Source of the DNA: Myxocyprinus asiaticus
Taxonomy: Eukaryota; Chordata; Actinopteri; Cypriniformes; Catostomidae
Direction of reading: 5' to 3'
Assembly (NCBI RefSeq): GCF_019703515.2
Contig: NC_059348.1
Location: forward strand, 25,042,156-25,106,155
Length of the DNA stretch: 64,000 nt
The notes under the pieces are model-generated. The model was not told the DNA's origin. It ran no database searches and saw only the letters and a program-made list of their open reading frames with translations. This document shows positions 23,012 through 34,397 of this stretch, piece by piece (within the stretch, counting starts at the first letter, position 1; each line of letters starts with the position of its first letter). The position numbers and the translations under genes are program-made.

Positions 23012-26000
23012 TCAGGATCCGTGGCCAGATGCTGGGTGGACAGGTTTCAACAATGACACATGAAAGGAAGGAGAGATGCAGTAGTTAGCAGGTCGCTCCA
23101 GTCGGTAAGTTACAGGATTGATTTGTCTGACAATTCTGAACGGACCAATTCTGGGGCTGAGTTTCCTGCAGGGTAGCCACAACTTGAGGTCCCGTGTTGA
23201 TAGCCAGACTCTTTGGCCAGGTTGATAGTCGGGGTGGGGACACCTCTGTTGATCTGCTTGGATCTGTTGGGCCCAGACTGCCCGCTGCAATCTGACATGC
23301 GCACAGTCCCACACCTGCTCGCTCCGCCTGATTCAATCATCCACCGCTGGCACCGTAGAGGGTTCACCCGACCAAGGGAACATAGGAGGTTGGTAGCCCA
23401 GCACACATTGGAAGGGGGTGAGTCCCGTAGATGAGTGTGTGAGGGAGTTCTGGGAGTAATCAGCCCATGGGAGAAAGTCGCTCCACCTCTGTTGTTCTCC
23501 TCTGCAGTAAGACCTGAGATATCTGCCGATTTCCTGGTTTAGCCTCTCCACCTGTCTGTTTGCCTGAGGATGATAACCAGATGTGAGGCTGACGTTGATG
23601 TCTAGCTGTTTAAAGAAAGCCTGCCATACTCTGGAAGTGAACTGTGGTCCCCGGTCAGAAACTATGTCTTCTGGCAGACCATAGATCCTGAAAACTTGGT
23701 GGAAAAGAGCGTTAGCAGTTTCCATGGCAGTGGGTAGACCTTTCATGGGGATTAGTCTGCATGACTTAGAGAAACGATCAATGATAACAAAGATGGTGGT
23801 ATACCCATTGGAGTTTAGCTGATCTGTGATGAAGTCAATGGACAGGTGGGACCAGGGTCTCTGAGGGATAGGCAGTGGCTGTAGCAGGCCAGCTGGCAGT
23901 TCTATGGGAGTTTTAGACTGTGCACACACTTGACATGCCTTAACATATGCAGTGATGTCGTTAATGATTGAGGGCCACCAAAATGAGTTATGTACCAGGC
24001 TTATAGTCCTCTGGATGCCAAGCTGTCCAGTGCTGAGGGAGGTATGATTCCATTGGATTGTTCTTTGGCGTAGAGTGTGCGGTACGTTCTGTTTTGTAGG
24101 AGGGCATTCTGGTGGTGCAGGGTCTGTTTGTTGGGCTCTTTGGATTTCTTCCATGATGTCCCAGCTTATGGGTGCAATGATAACAGAAGGTGGTAGTATG
24201 GATTCATTTTGAGGGGTGTTGTGAAGAGGATCATGATGACGGGAAAGAGCATCAGCTTTGCAGTTCTTATTGCCAGGGTGGTAGGTGACTGTGAAATAAA
24301 ACCTTGTGAAGAAGAGTGACCATAGGGCTTGTCGTGGATTCAGACATTTTGCTCCCTTGATGTATTCGAGGTTCTTATGGTCAGTAATTACTTGGAATGG
24401 ATGGACAGATCCTTCAAGCAAGTGGCGCCACACTTCTAGCGCAGCCTTCACGGAGAGTAGCTCCTTATTTCCAACATCATAGTTCCTTTCAGCTGTGTTC
24501 AGTTTACGGGAAAAGAAAGCACAAGGATAAAGTTTACCAGGGTTACCGTGGTGTTAAGAGTGAACTGCCCCTATGCCGCAGTCTGAGGCATCCACTTCCA
24601 CAATGAACGGTTGGTTAGGATCTGGGTGCTTGAGAATGGGGGCGGTCATGAAACTTGTCTTGAGGGTGTCGAAGGCTTTTTGAGCAGAGTCATTCCATGG
24701 TAGCCTGGATGGATTTCCCTTGAGCAATGACGTTAAAGGGGCAGAGATGAGACTGTAGTTGAGGATAAACCTCCTGTAGAAGTTCGCAAAACCCAGGAAA
24801 CGTTGTAGCTCCTTAATAGTGTTGGGTCTTGGCCACTCCGTGACTGCCTGGATCTTGGAGTCATCCATCTCAACACCTTTATGACTGATGATATACCCTA
24901 GGAATGTTGTATGGGTAGCGTGGAACTCACACTTTTCTGCTTTCACGTAGAATTGGTGTTTCAGAAGGTGGGAAAGGACCATTTTAACGTCTTTGTGTTG
25001 TGCTTTATCTTGGGAGTATATGAGGATGTCATCAATGTAGGCGATAACACATCTGTTGAGGAGGTCTATGAAGATCTCATTGATGAACGACTGGACGACA
25101 GCTGGTGCGTTGGCCAGGCCATAAGTCATCACCTGGTTTTCATAGTGCCTCCTAGTGGTGATAAATGTGGTTTTCCACTCGTCTCCCTCTCTAAAACGAA
25201 TCAGGTTGTAAGCACTTCTCAAATCCAGTTTTGTGTAGATGCGTGCTTCACGTAGTTGTTCTAGGGCAGACGGCACAAGAGGGAGTGGGTACCTGTACTT
25301 GATTGTCACCGTGTTCAATCCTCGGTAGTCAATGCATGGATGGAGCCCTCCATCTTTCTTCTCAACGAAGAAGCCTGCTGCAGCTGGTGAGGAGGAAGGA
25401 CGAATTAACCCTGAACCTAAAGCCTCCTTGACGTAAGTCTCCATAGCCATGGATTCAGGTCTTGACAGTGGATAGGCTTTGCTCCTAGGGGGTGCCATAT
25501 TGGGAAGCAACACCTCAGCGCAGTCCCATGGACGATGAGGGGGTAGTTGGGTTGCCTTGATTTTGCTGAATACCTCGGCAAAATCAGAATATTCCCTGGG
25601 GACCTGGATTTGAGCTTGGTTCTCAGGACTTTCAATGCTAGTAGTTAAACATGGCATGGTGACAGTGACATGAAGACAGTTTGACTGATAATAATCTGAC
25701 CATTGTTTTAACTCACCCTGGTTCCAGGAGATTATGGGATCATGGATAGCCAGCCATGGATGACCCAGGATGAGAAGATGACTTGATGACATAAAGAGAT
25801 ATGATCTCTGTGTGAAATAATCCAATCTGTAATATAACTGGAACAGTTTGGTGAGTGATGCCTGTGCCTATAGGTGCATCATTCACAGCAGCGATGTTAA
25901 TGGTGGGTATACAAGGTACTGTAGGGATATGGAGTTCTTGTACTAGTTCTTGGTGAATCAAATTCACAGCAGCCCCTGAGTTAATGAGTTTTGAAACACA

Positions 26001-26234
26001 TTTCAGCTTATCAAAGGAGAGTTCAATGAGAAGGGAGAATCTGTGGTGTGTGGGAGATGAAATGTTCTTGGTACTCACATTAGTTCTAATGTCTGGATAT
26101 CTCTTGCCTTTGTGAGGGCATGCAGATTTTCGATGATTCCTCACCACAATAGTAACACAGTCGCTCCTTACGATGACGATTGCGTTCTTCATCAGAAACT
26201 CTGGCATAGGCGATCTGCATAGTTTCAGGGGCAT
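23012..26234 (-). pseudogene. Chromovirus pol: protease, RT, RNase H, integrase
   Basis: 26234-25740 holds the protease-like part (LINSGAAVNLIHQELV). 25825-24554 holds RT, with the catalytic YIDDILIYS, and the start of RNase H ([15 protein letters not shown]). 24451-23333 holds the rest of RNase H and the integrase, with a HHCC finger, [17 protein letters not shown] and [14 protein letters not shown]. 23314-23012 holds the integrase C-terminus. The four frames are joined by three or more shifts, so the protein is not intact. Confidence 0.85.
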
Positions 26235-26952
26235 TGGAGCATGCCTGGACTTGACTATGGACCAATGTTTGTGACTTGAAACTCATCTTTGAGTGTGGTG
26301 AGTTGCGTAGTAAATTATCAATCCTTACAGCCAATGAAATGAATTCAGTGAGTGTTGAATCCTCACCCTTGCATGTGAGTTCGGCCTGCAGATTGTAGTT
26401 CAGTCCTTCTCTGAACACAGTCTTGAGTGCGATCTCATTCCATCCACTTTGGGCCGCTAATGTCCTGAAGTGTATGGCAAAGTCAGCTGCAGAATGTAAA
26501 CCCTGGCATACATGAAGCAGCTGAACAGAGACATCTTTATCTCCCTCTGGGTATTCAAACACTTCATGGATCTGGGAAACAAAGTAATCAAATGATGTTT
26601 GAAGCTGACTATCACTCTCCCAAACAGCTGAGGCCCAGTCTAGTGCTTTTCCGGTAAGTAACATCATCATAAATGCACATTTCTTGGATTCCTGACTGAA
26701 TGACTCTTGTTGAGTGGAGAAATATATTTTGCATTGATGTAAAAACCCTTTACATTTCTCTGGTGAGCCATTAAATTTATCAGGAAGAGCGAATCTTAGG
26801 GGTGTAGCTTGTGGTGATGGAAGAGAACGGATATAGTGGGTGAGGTTCTCATTTGCAGCTCTTAGGTTGTTCAGTTGTTCCTGGTAACTCTTGAGAAGTT
26901 TGCTCTGGTAAGCGAATGCAGCCTGGAGCTGAGAAACTTGTGCTGGATTCAT
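26086..26952 (-). pseudogene. Chromovirus gag
   Basis: 288-residue frame starting MNPAQVSQLQAAFAYQ, with retrotransposon gag sequence (LPDKFNGSPEKCKGFL, LTGKALDWASAVW, HFRTLAAQSGWNE). The zinc knuckle begins CYYCGEE, but a frameshift inside it separates the last Cys, which is found in the overlapping frame as SACPHKGK. Confidence 0.8.
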
Positions 26953-27007
26953 GGGTGGCTAAGTATTCTATGTGGGACTCGACATGGAGGCGAAGGTAGA
27001 ATCCAAA

Positions 27008-27309
27008 TGCAGGAAGAATATTTACAATCAGCATACAAATCCAAAACACAAGGCAATGGAACAGGCAATGGAACAGGCAATGGAACAGGCAATGGAACAG
27101 GCAATGGAACAGGCAATGGAACAGGCAATGAGAATAACACTGGTAAGTCAGTGAAACTAGCAATACTTCTCAAATTCACAATGGAAAAGCAAGGCTATTT
27201 ATATGGTTCAAACAGGAAGTCATCATAGAAGAAAACGGTTCAGTGTCAGTATTCGGGAGAGGGCTCCCTCTGGCGGTCAGCTGAAGGGATACCAGCCTCA
27301 TTTGTTACA
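27008..27309 (-). repeat. 5' LTR of the chromovirus, with a 12-bp minisatellite
   Basis: Shares the words atggttcaaacaggaagtca and ggagagggctccctctggc with the other LTR. Contains about six tandem copies of aatggaacaggc at 27054-27127, which the other LTR has only once in altered form. Confidence 0.75.
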
Positions 27310-28019
27310 ATTATAAGCATGCGGACAATTAATAATACTATTTCTACTGCTTTAAAGCTTACTGATAAAACTGAAAATTGGAGGTACCTATGTGATAACT
27401 TATTAAATCCACTCAAAATATAAACTTGTTATAATCCACCACTTAAATCCATAAAACAAATTGTGATAACTGCTACATCACTGAGTGCTTCCAACCTCTC
27501 AACCATCAACACCAAGTCATATGGCATTGTCATGAAATATCCACTAGATGGTGTATGAGCCCACTGAAACAAAATAGTTTCAAGAAACTGGATTCATGTT
27601 GGATTGTAATTATTTCTGTTCATTGATTGTCACTCTGAATGAGTATAGGGAAAACATTTAACAAACTATAACCTCCTAGTTGCCATATGCTGAAAAATGA
27701 TCAGTAAAGATCAGTCTTGAGTCTAAATAGTGATCTACTGTATAAACATAAACATAAAAATGAGAAAGTCAGAATTAATGTTGAACTTTTGTTATTCTTA
27801 ATACATTATGTATTCATGAAACTATAGTTGATAGAACAAAAATATTTGTATCAAAATCTTAACATTTTTGGTCACTCTAGCAATAATTTGAGACTCCAAC
27901 AATAGGCTACAAACTTTTTAATTTTTAATGTTCACTTAAAGCCTGTTTTAAAATAGCGGTGGATATGATCCATTTTACAATGCCTCTTCTTTTTAGTGGA
28001 TTTGGCAAGTGGTTTAGCG

Positions 28020-28023
<4 letters not shown>
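27310..28023. other. Intergenic sequence upstream of plppr4, unassigned
   Basis: AT-rich, no open frame. Ends at a TA microsatellite. Confidence 0.3.

Positions 28024-28087
<64 letters not shown>
28024..28087. repeat. (TA)n microsatellite
   Basis: About 32 TA units, 515 bp upstream of the plppr4 start codon. Confidence 0.95.
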
Positions 28088-28089
<2 letters not shown>

Positions 28090-28601
28090 TTATTATGAAG
28101 AGTTGTGTAAGCTATTTGACCTCTCTAAAAATATATTATCGACATATTTGAAATCATTTGATATTAATGATAGTGTGAAAAAGCGTGAGCCATCACCACC
28201 ACCACCCATACATCCACACGTGTTCGTGCGCTTGGGGTGAAAATGGGGTTTTAGATCACCTCTGACGTCATTTGGTCAGCATATTGCCTTTAATCGGAAG
28301 GTTGAAGATTGATTTGAAACATTAATCAGTGTTGGAAAGACATTGTTAATATCTCCATCAGCAGCACATCCTCAGGGTATGGTGGCTGTGTTGTCATGGT
28401 TTCGGAATCTTGCTGGATTTGGCGATAAAAGAAGTCGCCAGGTTTGATACAGCATCGTTCCGTGTGCCTGTATCCGCAGTAAAAGCGCACTTGGGGATGG
28501 AGAGAGTAGTAGCCTGAAGGAGCGCAATTACTTTACACGGGAATAAATCACACCAGTCGGGCTTCAGCCGTTCACCGTTATAAAGGGACATACTGTTAAT
28601 C

Positions 28602-28679
28602 ATGTCTGCAAAGGAAAGACTCAAAGGCAAGATGACCAAAGACAGCGTTACGTTGCTGCCCTGCTTTTATTTTGTGGAG
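28602..28679 (+). CDS. plppr4: plppr4 exon 1 (start codon)
   Basis: Encodes [20 protein letters not shown] and ends CFYFVE, then gtaagt. The human protein has an N-terminal extension before the equivalent Met; no extended in-frame equivalent is claimed here, so this ATG is the supported start. Confidence 0.93.
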
Positions 28680-31546
28680 GTAAGTGCATAATGATTAAGA
28701 GCGTCAGTGTGGTCGTAGTCGACCTGGTTAAGTCAATTTCTGATGTCTTTTGTCTTATGACTCCTTAAATTAGACAGTAGATTAAATGGTCTTGGTTCAC
28801 GCGATTGTCACGTTCAAAATCAAAGCAATAAAGCGGATGAGCACAGTATCCTCAGTCATTTGTTATTCTGCATTAGACTCCACATCCTTATGCATGACTG
28901 CACGTTAACTTTACATGCGGTGTTGGTAGTGAGATGGGTATAAAACATTGTATTTTTAGGGGGACATTTATTGTGGGAAACAATAATTACGCACAAAAAT
29001 GTTTGCTGGCATAATCGTGTCTGCAATTTAAAAACACTCTTATTCTATCAATATAAGGTGAATAGACAAAAAGGCATAGACAACGTGGCCTTTCTAGACC
29101 TTACGCAAATATATGACTAGAAAAATAAGGAAATTATGAAAAACAATGATAATGACAAATAATGGAAAGATGATTCGGCAAAATAAAACCTAAAAAGAGC
29201 CATATAATGTTCTATATAAGTTCTTATTAGGTTGTCACACAAAAGCCTCCCTGCATTGTTGTGGAAAGGTTAGTTTATGGTAATAAAACATATAGCCTAA
29301 CCTTATTAGAACGTTCGTAGAACGTTAGGAATTGGTTAACAAATAAATAACCAAATGGGGAATGTTCTGTGTTTGCTTGGATAAATATACTTTTATGTCA
29401 AGATGAAGGGAATCATGCACATACTTATGAAGTGGGACAGGTAATCTTCTGAAAATGGGGTTTGATGACAGTATCAAGGGCAAATGCTCTCTGTCACAGA
29501 ATTAACAGGGCACCATCCAGTTTAATGGGGTTAAAATATAAAGAGAATCTGACGTGGCCTATATAAATTATATCACAAGGAATTGAACGCTGATCACTGG
29601 TGTAATGGAGATGATGGTGGCAGTCCTTAATCTGCCATGTGACTTGTTTACTCATAAAGCTACAAAGCTGAATTCCTTACTTTTTAAGTATTAAAGTGTA
29701 TTAAATATGATATTTTATGTATTAAATATCATGTTCATGAACTAAAGATACCATCTTTCTTCTCTGTGTAAACAGTTAGTGCTCTCTAAAAAATGAGGGC
29801 ATAAAGAGCTTATGGTAGATGTAAGTTATACATTAAAACTGCATTCCTTAGCACTTTTTTGACATGTGAGTCTGTTACCTGAGTGTGATTGTTGGACTGT
29901 AAAAATGTAATAATGACTGACACAAAGCTTTAATCAAATATGTTGTTGATAGAGCTATGAAATGTTTTCTTTGAGATTTACATATTACCTTTATGTCATT
30001 TGGGGACGGAAGAAGAGTACATGAGACATAATTGTCATATTTATACGTCGTGTTGAACAAGTCAGTTTATGTCAACAGCTGATCTATTTCAGTCCCTTTT
30101 TGTTCAGATCAGACACAGAATAAAATCTTACTGGCTGCACTCAAATAACAGTATGTGTCATGTTCCCAGGTGTGACCTGGTTGCCTTCTATAGAGTTGCC
30201 TTGCCACAGAGACCTTTATTCAGTCCGAAGCTGAGAATGAATTAAAATAAAGGAATGTTCTGGGTTCAACACAAGTTAAGCTCAATCGATTTGTGGCATA
30301 ATGTTGATTACCACAAAAATAAATTTCGACTCATCCCTCCTTTTCTTTTAAAAAGGAAAAATTGAGGTTACAGTGAGATGCTTACAATAGAAGTGAATGG
30401 GGACAGTTTTTAACACAGAAATGTGAAGCTTATAATTTTATAAAAGCACTTTCCTTAATTCTTCTGTTAAAACTTGTGTATTATTTGAGCTTTAAAGTTG
30501 TTTAAATTGTCACTTTTACAGTCAATTTAGGGTTTTAGTGTTTGTTGACATCGTCATGGTAACGAAATTGTAAAATTGGCTATAACTTTACACAGAAAAG
30601 GTTAGTAAGTGATTTTATCACACTAAAATCATGTTTACACGCATTTCCTTTTTGTCTTGTGGCTATACTTTTGAAACTGTGAGTATTTTAACGTAAAAAA
30701 AAATTGGCCCCCATTCACTTCCATTGCAAGTGCCTCACTGGAACCAAGATTTTTGCTTTTTTTAAAGAAAAGGAGGGATGAGTCAGAATTAATTAGGCAA
30801 TCAATATAATGGCACAAACGCTGTCAGTTGAGCTTAACTTGTATTGAACCCGGAATTTTCCTTTAACTTCACTGCTTCACTCATTTGTTTTTCTTGAAAT
30901 GAGCTAACAAAATGGCCAAGTAATAATATGTTGTCCCACCAAAAAAATGCCATGTATGCTTTTGACAATTTTGGTTAAGCTGAAACAGGGTGTATTGTAT
31001 GGGACAAAACTTGTTTTTCTTTGGGATCAGGTGTAATGTGCACTTTACTCTTTTTAGTTTTGTTGAAACAGTTTTTCTTAAAGATGTGGACCATTGCTGC
31101 ATTATTGTCTGAAAACATGATTCTCAGGTTTTAATGACTTGCAATTTTGAAAAGGCTTAGGCTACTCATTGTTTTGTTCTGATTTTTTTAAATGAAGAAT
31201 GTATTGCACATAAGTTGCATTTTAGTATCTTGTATGTTACAAATATGACAAATGTTTGAAGCTTAAGATACAACAATTTCAAATTACTGCTAAATAGAAA
31301 GTGATTGCTGAACTCTACAGAAAGTGATTGACTCCGAAAGTTATGGCTGGTCTGGGAAAATAACTAATATTCTATGTGACCTGTAAAATTATAGTAAATT
31401 TATTCTTAGAAGTGATCCAGTAAAATGCTTTAGATGTTATGAGTATATGTGCAGATACAGCATCAATGGAAGCAGTTCAGAGTGCAAATGTTTTTTGTTT
31501 TTGTTTTTTTTGGTGCAAATGCTCTCCCCATTTTAGAAGCAGGCTG

Positions 31547-31582
<36 letters not shown>

Positions 31583-34340
31583 ATCTTCATGCTGTCCATC
31601 CAAGTCTTGTAATAATTCACTACAATGGCCCTTTTTCACTTTGCATAGTACAACACATCACATTTCCTCCTGGGAGCTGCAGCACAGTGTAGACATCTCC
31701 AGCTTATCCTTGGTCATTGAGGGTACTATGAGGTGTTATGGGGTGAACCGTGTAAATCACAACAGCAGTTCTCTAAAGCACTTCCCTGCATATTCACCTG
31801 AGAATAACCTTCATTCTCATGTAAACACACATCTTCAGTGTAACCTTAGCATGAACCCAGCACAGTTGGAGAGTGTGAAAAGCCCCAGGGCTGTAACTCC
31901 AGCAAAGTTTCATGCAAACCCTCGTTATTTGTACCATTGATAGAGCTCATTCACCAAGATAACGATAATGCCATAATGTAGCAGTGTGCTCGACAAACTC
32001 CAATAACCAGCCATTGTAGATGGCTTGCTTAGTCAGGTTTTAGAAGCAAGGATGTCCCAGCTTCAGCTGTGGTTTTGACTGTGCACCATTGCATGTTTTA
32101 AATTTAAATGTTCCTGTAGCTCAGCTGGAAGAACATTGCACTAGTGATGCCAAGGTCATGGATTCAATTCTCAGGGAACATACATAGTATTTACTGAAAA
32201 CATGCATACCTTGAATCAGGGCCGTAACCACAATATACTTTGAGGGGACAAGTCCCGCCCAATAATCAGATATGGCCCCAATAATTGATAACCTTGTTGC
32301 TGTTCTGCTGCAGTCCATTATGCACCGCTGTTTAATTGCCATTAAGCTGTTGCAGGAATAACATAATGGTTTAAAAAAGTTTCATGTTTACCACGCTCAG
32401 TAGTCTAACACCGCTCGTCAATGTCATATGAGATGTGAAAACATTAACAGAGCAGTTTCCAGCATGTCAGACAAAGAGCGAATGTGTGTATATTGTAAAG
32501 GAATTGAATGAATGTGGTAATCTGGCAGGCTTTTGAAGTAGCTTTTTAGAAAATTCTCTTGACATTGTCTAAGAAAATTATCTATAAAAAAACCAAAGTA
32601 GAGCGTTATCACCCAGATCAGAACTAGAACATGGGAAGACCTGTGACTTATGTGACCTATTGTGCTTTTAGGTTTTGGCAAGTACAGTGTCATATATTCT
32701 TAATGCAAATATTATTAGGTAATCATTTAAAATCAATTTAAGGTTTTGTAAATAATTTCTTTGTCTTTAATTAATTCTGAATTTTGTACAGTATCTCCTA
32801 AGAGTCCACTTTATTTTGAGTATGTCTCGTCAGGTTTGTGCTCAAAAAATGAGCCACCAGTTAAAGTAGTTCACCTAAAAATGGAAAATGTACTTTTACT
32901 TACTCATTTACTCACCCTTATGTTGTTCAAAACCCATATGCTGGGTTTTGTCTTGGAACATAAAAATAGATATGTTAAGAAGCTCTATTCCATAGAATAA
33001 CAGTTTATAGTGAGCAGGAGCTATCAAGCTTCATGAAGAACAAATACTATAAAGCACTATTAAAGGTTCAGCATAAAGGCATCATAACAATAGTCCATAT
33101 GACAAGTGCACTATGTTCCAAACCTTCTGGGGCCATACAACAGCTATGTGTTGTATGGACTACTTGTATGGTATTTTTATCATGTAGTTTTATTAACAAG
33201 GTTCGGGAGGAGCAAGTTAATTTAATCCGACCAATCACACAGCCAGAGTAAGAGTATATAAACAGCTGCTTACCTCTATGTAGTATTGAGAGTTTCCGGC
33301 ATTCGGCCCTGCCCACGAACAGACCCGTGCAAATGACTCGGATCATTGGATGAAATTTCGCTGCAAAGCATTCGCCTTAATCAGAACAGCTCTTCTGTCT
33401 AAATCATCCCATTTTCAACAGAAGCTGCCGCAACAACTCATTCGTTTTACAGCATTGACGGCTACCCCTGTTAAGTGTTAATTCTACTCTCTCTATTCCC
33501 CAAAGCAGATTATTGCGTGAAGCTGCTTATGCAAACTGGCTGCTTCGGCGATGTATACATGTGAAACAGCTCCCTACGACTGCTCATATGTTCTTTTATC
33601 TAAACTTTGCTCCCGGAGCAGTTCATCACATGAGCTGCCTCCACAAACAGGCGCCGTTCCAGCCTCATGCCATTCGAGTTCCATTACAGCTTTATTTAAA
33701 AGCGAGAGAAACACCATTTTCAACTCCTGCTCCAGGCCCAAGTGGAAGACCAGCAGGCGTTTCGGAGCCTAATCACACACGAGGGGGCTGCGGCTGTGAC
33801 CCTAGAGCCCACACCGAACATCTCACCGGTTACTCTTGTTAAAATGAGCCCTGCTGACGATCCGGAGGCCTACCTCGATCTGTTTGAGAAGACAGCCGAG
33901 GTGTGGAGATGGCCTCCGAAACAATGGGTGGCCCACTTACTGCCATTACTCTCGGGAAAGCACAACTATCGGCTCAACAACTCCCCACCGCTAACCTCCT
34001 TGTGTATGCCGATCTAAAGAGAACCATCATGCAATGGGTCGGTCGTAGTCCAGAACAGCGTCGCCAACACATCTGTTCCCTGAGGCTAGGAAGGCACTGC
34101 CACCCATTCGCCTTCGCGCAGAAGCTCCGAGACGCCTGTCGGAAATGGTTGCTTGCTGAGGGGACCCGCGGTGCCCAGTACATTTTAGATCTGGTGACAC
34201 TGGAGCAGTTCATCTCCCAGCTTTCTCGTGGCATGTCCGAGTGGGTCCAGTGTCACCATCCTGCGTCGCTGAAGGATGCAGTCCAGTTGGCAGATGACTA
34301 CATGATGGCGTTTCCTGGAACCACCGAAGCAGATTCTCTT

Positions 34341-34397
<57 letters not shown>

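Larger units (their letters stand above)
22382..27309 (-). mobile_element. Ty3/gypsy chromovirus with two LTRs, decayed coding region
   Basis: Minus-strand element with LTRs at 27008-27309 (5') and 22382-22749 (3'), both beginning TGTAAC on the minus strand. A purine tract with a G run (22751-22761) abuts the 3' LTR. A possible primer site starting TGGATTCTACC lies two bases inside the 5' LTR (27005 downward). Order is gag, protease, RT, RNase H, integrase, chromodomain. At least four frameshifts or stops interrupt it. Target duplication not resolved. Confidence 0.85.
19205..28601. promoter_or_regulatory. Interval between divergent plppr5 and plppr4 start codons
   Basis: The two start codons face away from each other 9.4 kb apart, so promoters and 5' UTRs of both genes should lie here. 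19205-20117 and 28100-28601 are the best candidates, being the repeat-poor edges. No convincing TATA box or named binding site was identified. The middle is a TTAA-type repeat fragment, an L2 fragment and a chromovirus. Confidence 0.4.

Noticed and set aside
27055..27127. Regular 12-bp repeat as a possible CRISPR-like array
   Set aside because: Units are directly adjacent without spacers, inside a vertebrate LTR; it is a minisatellite.
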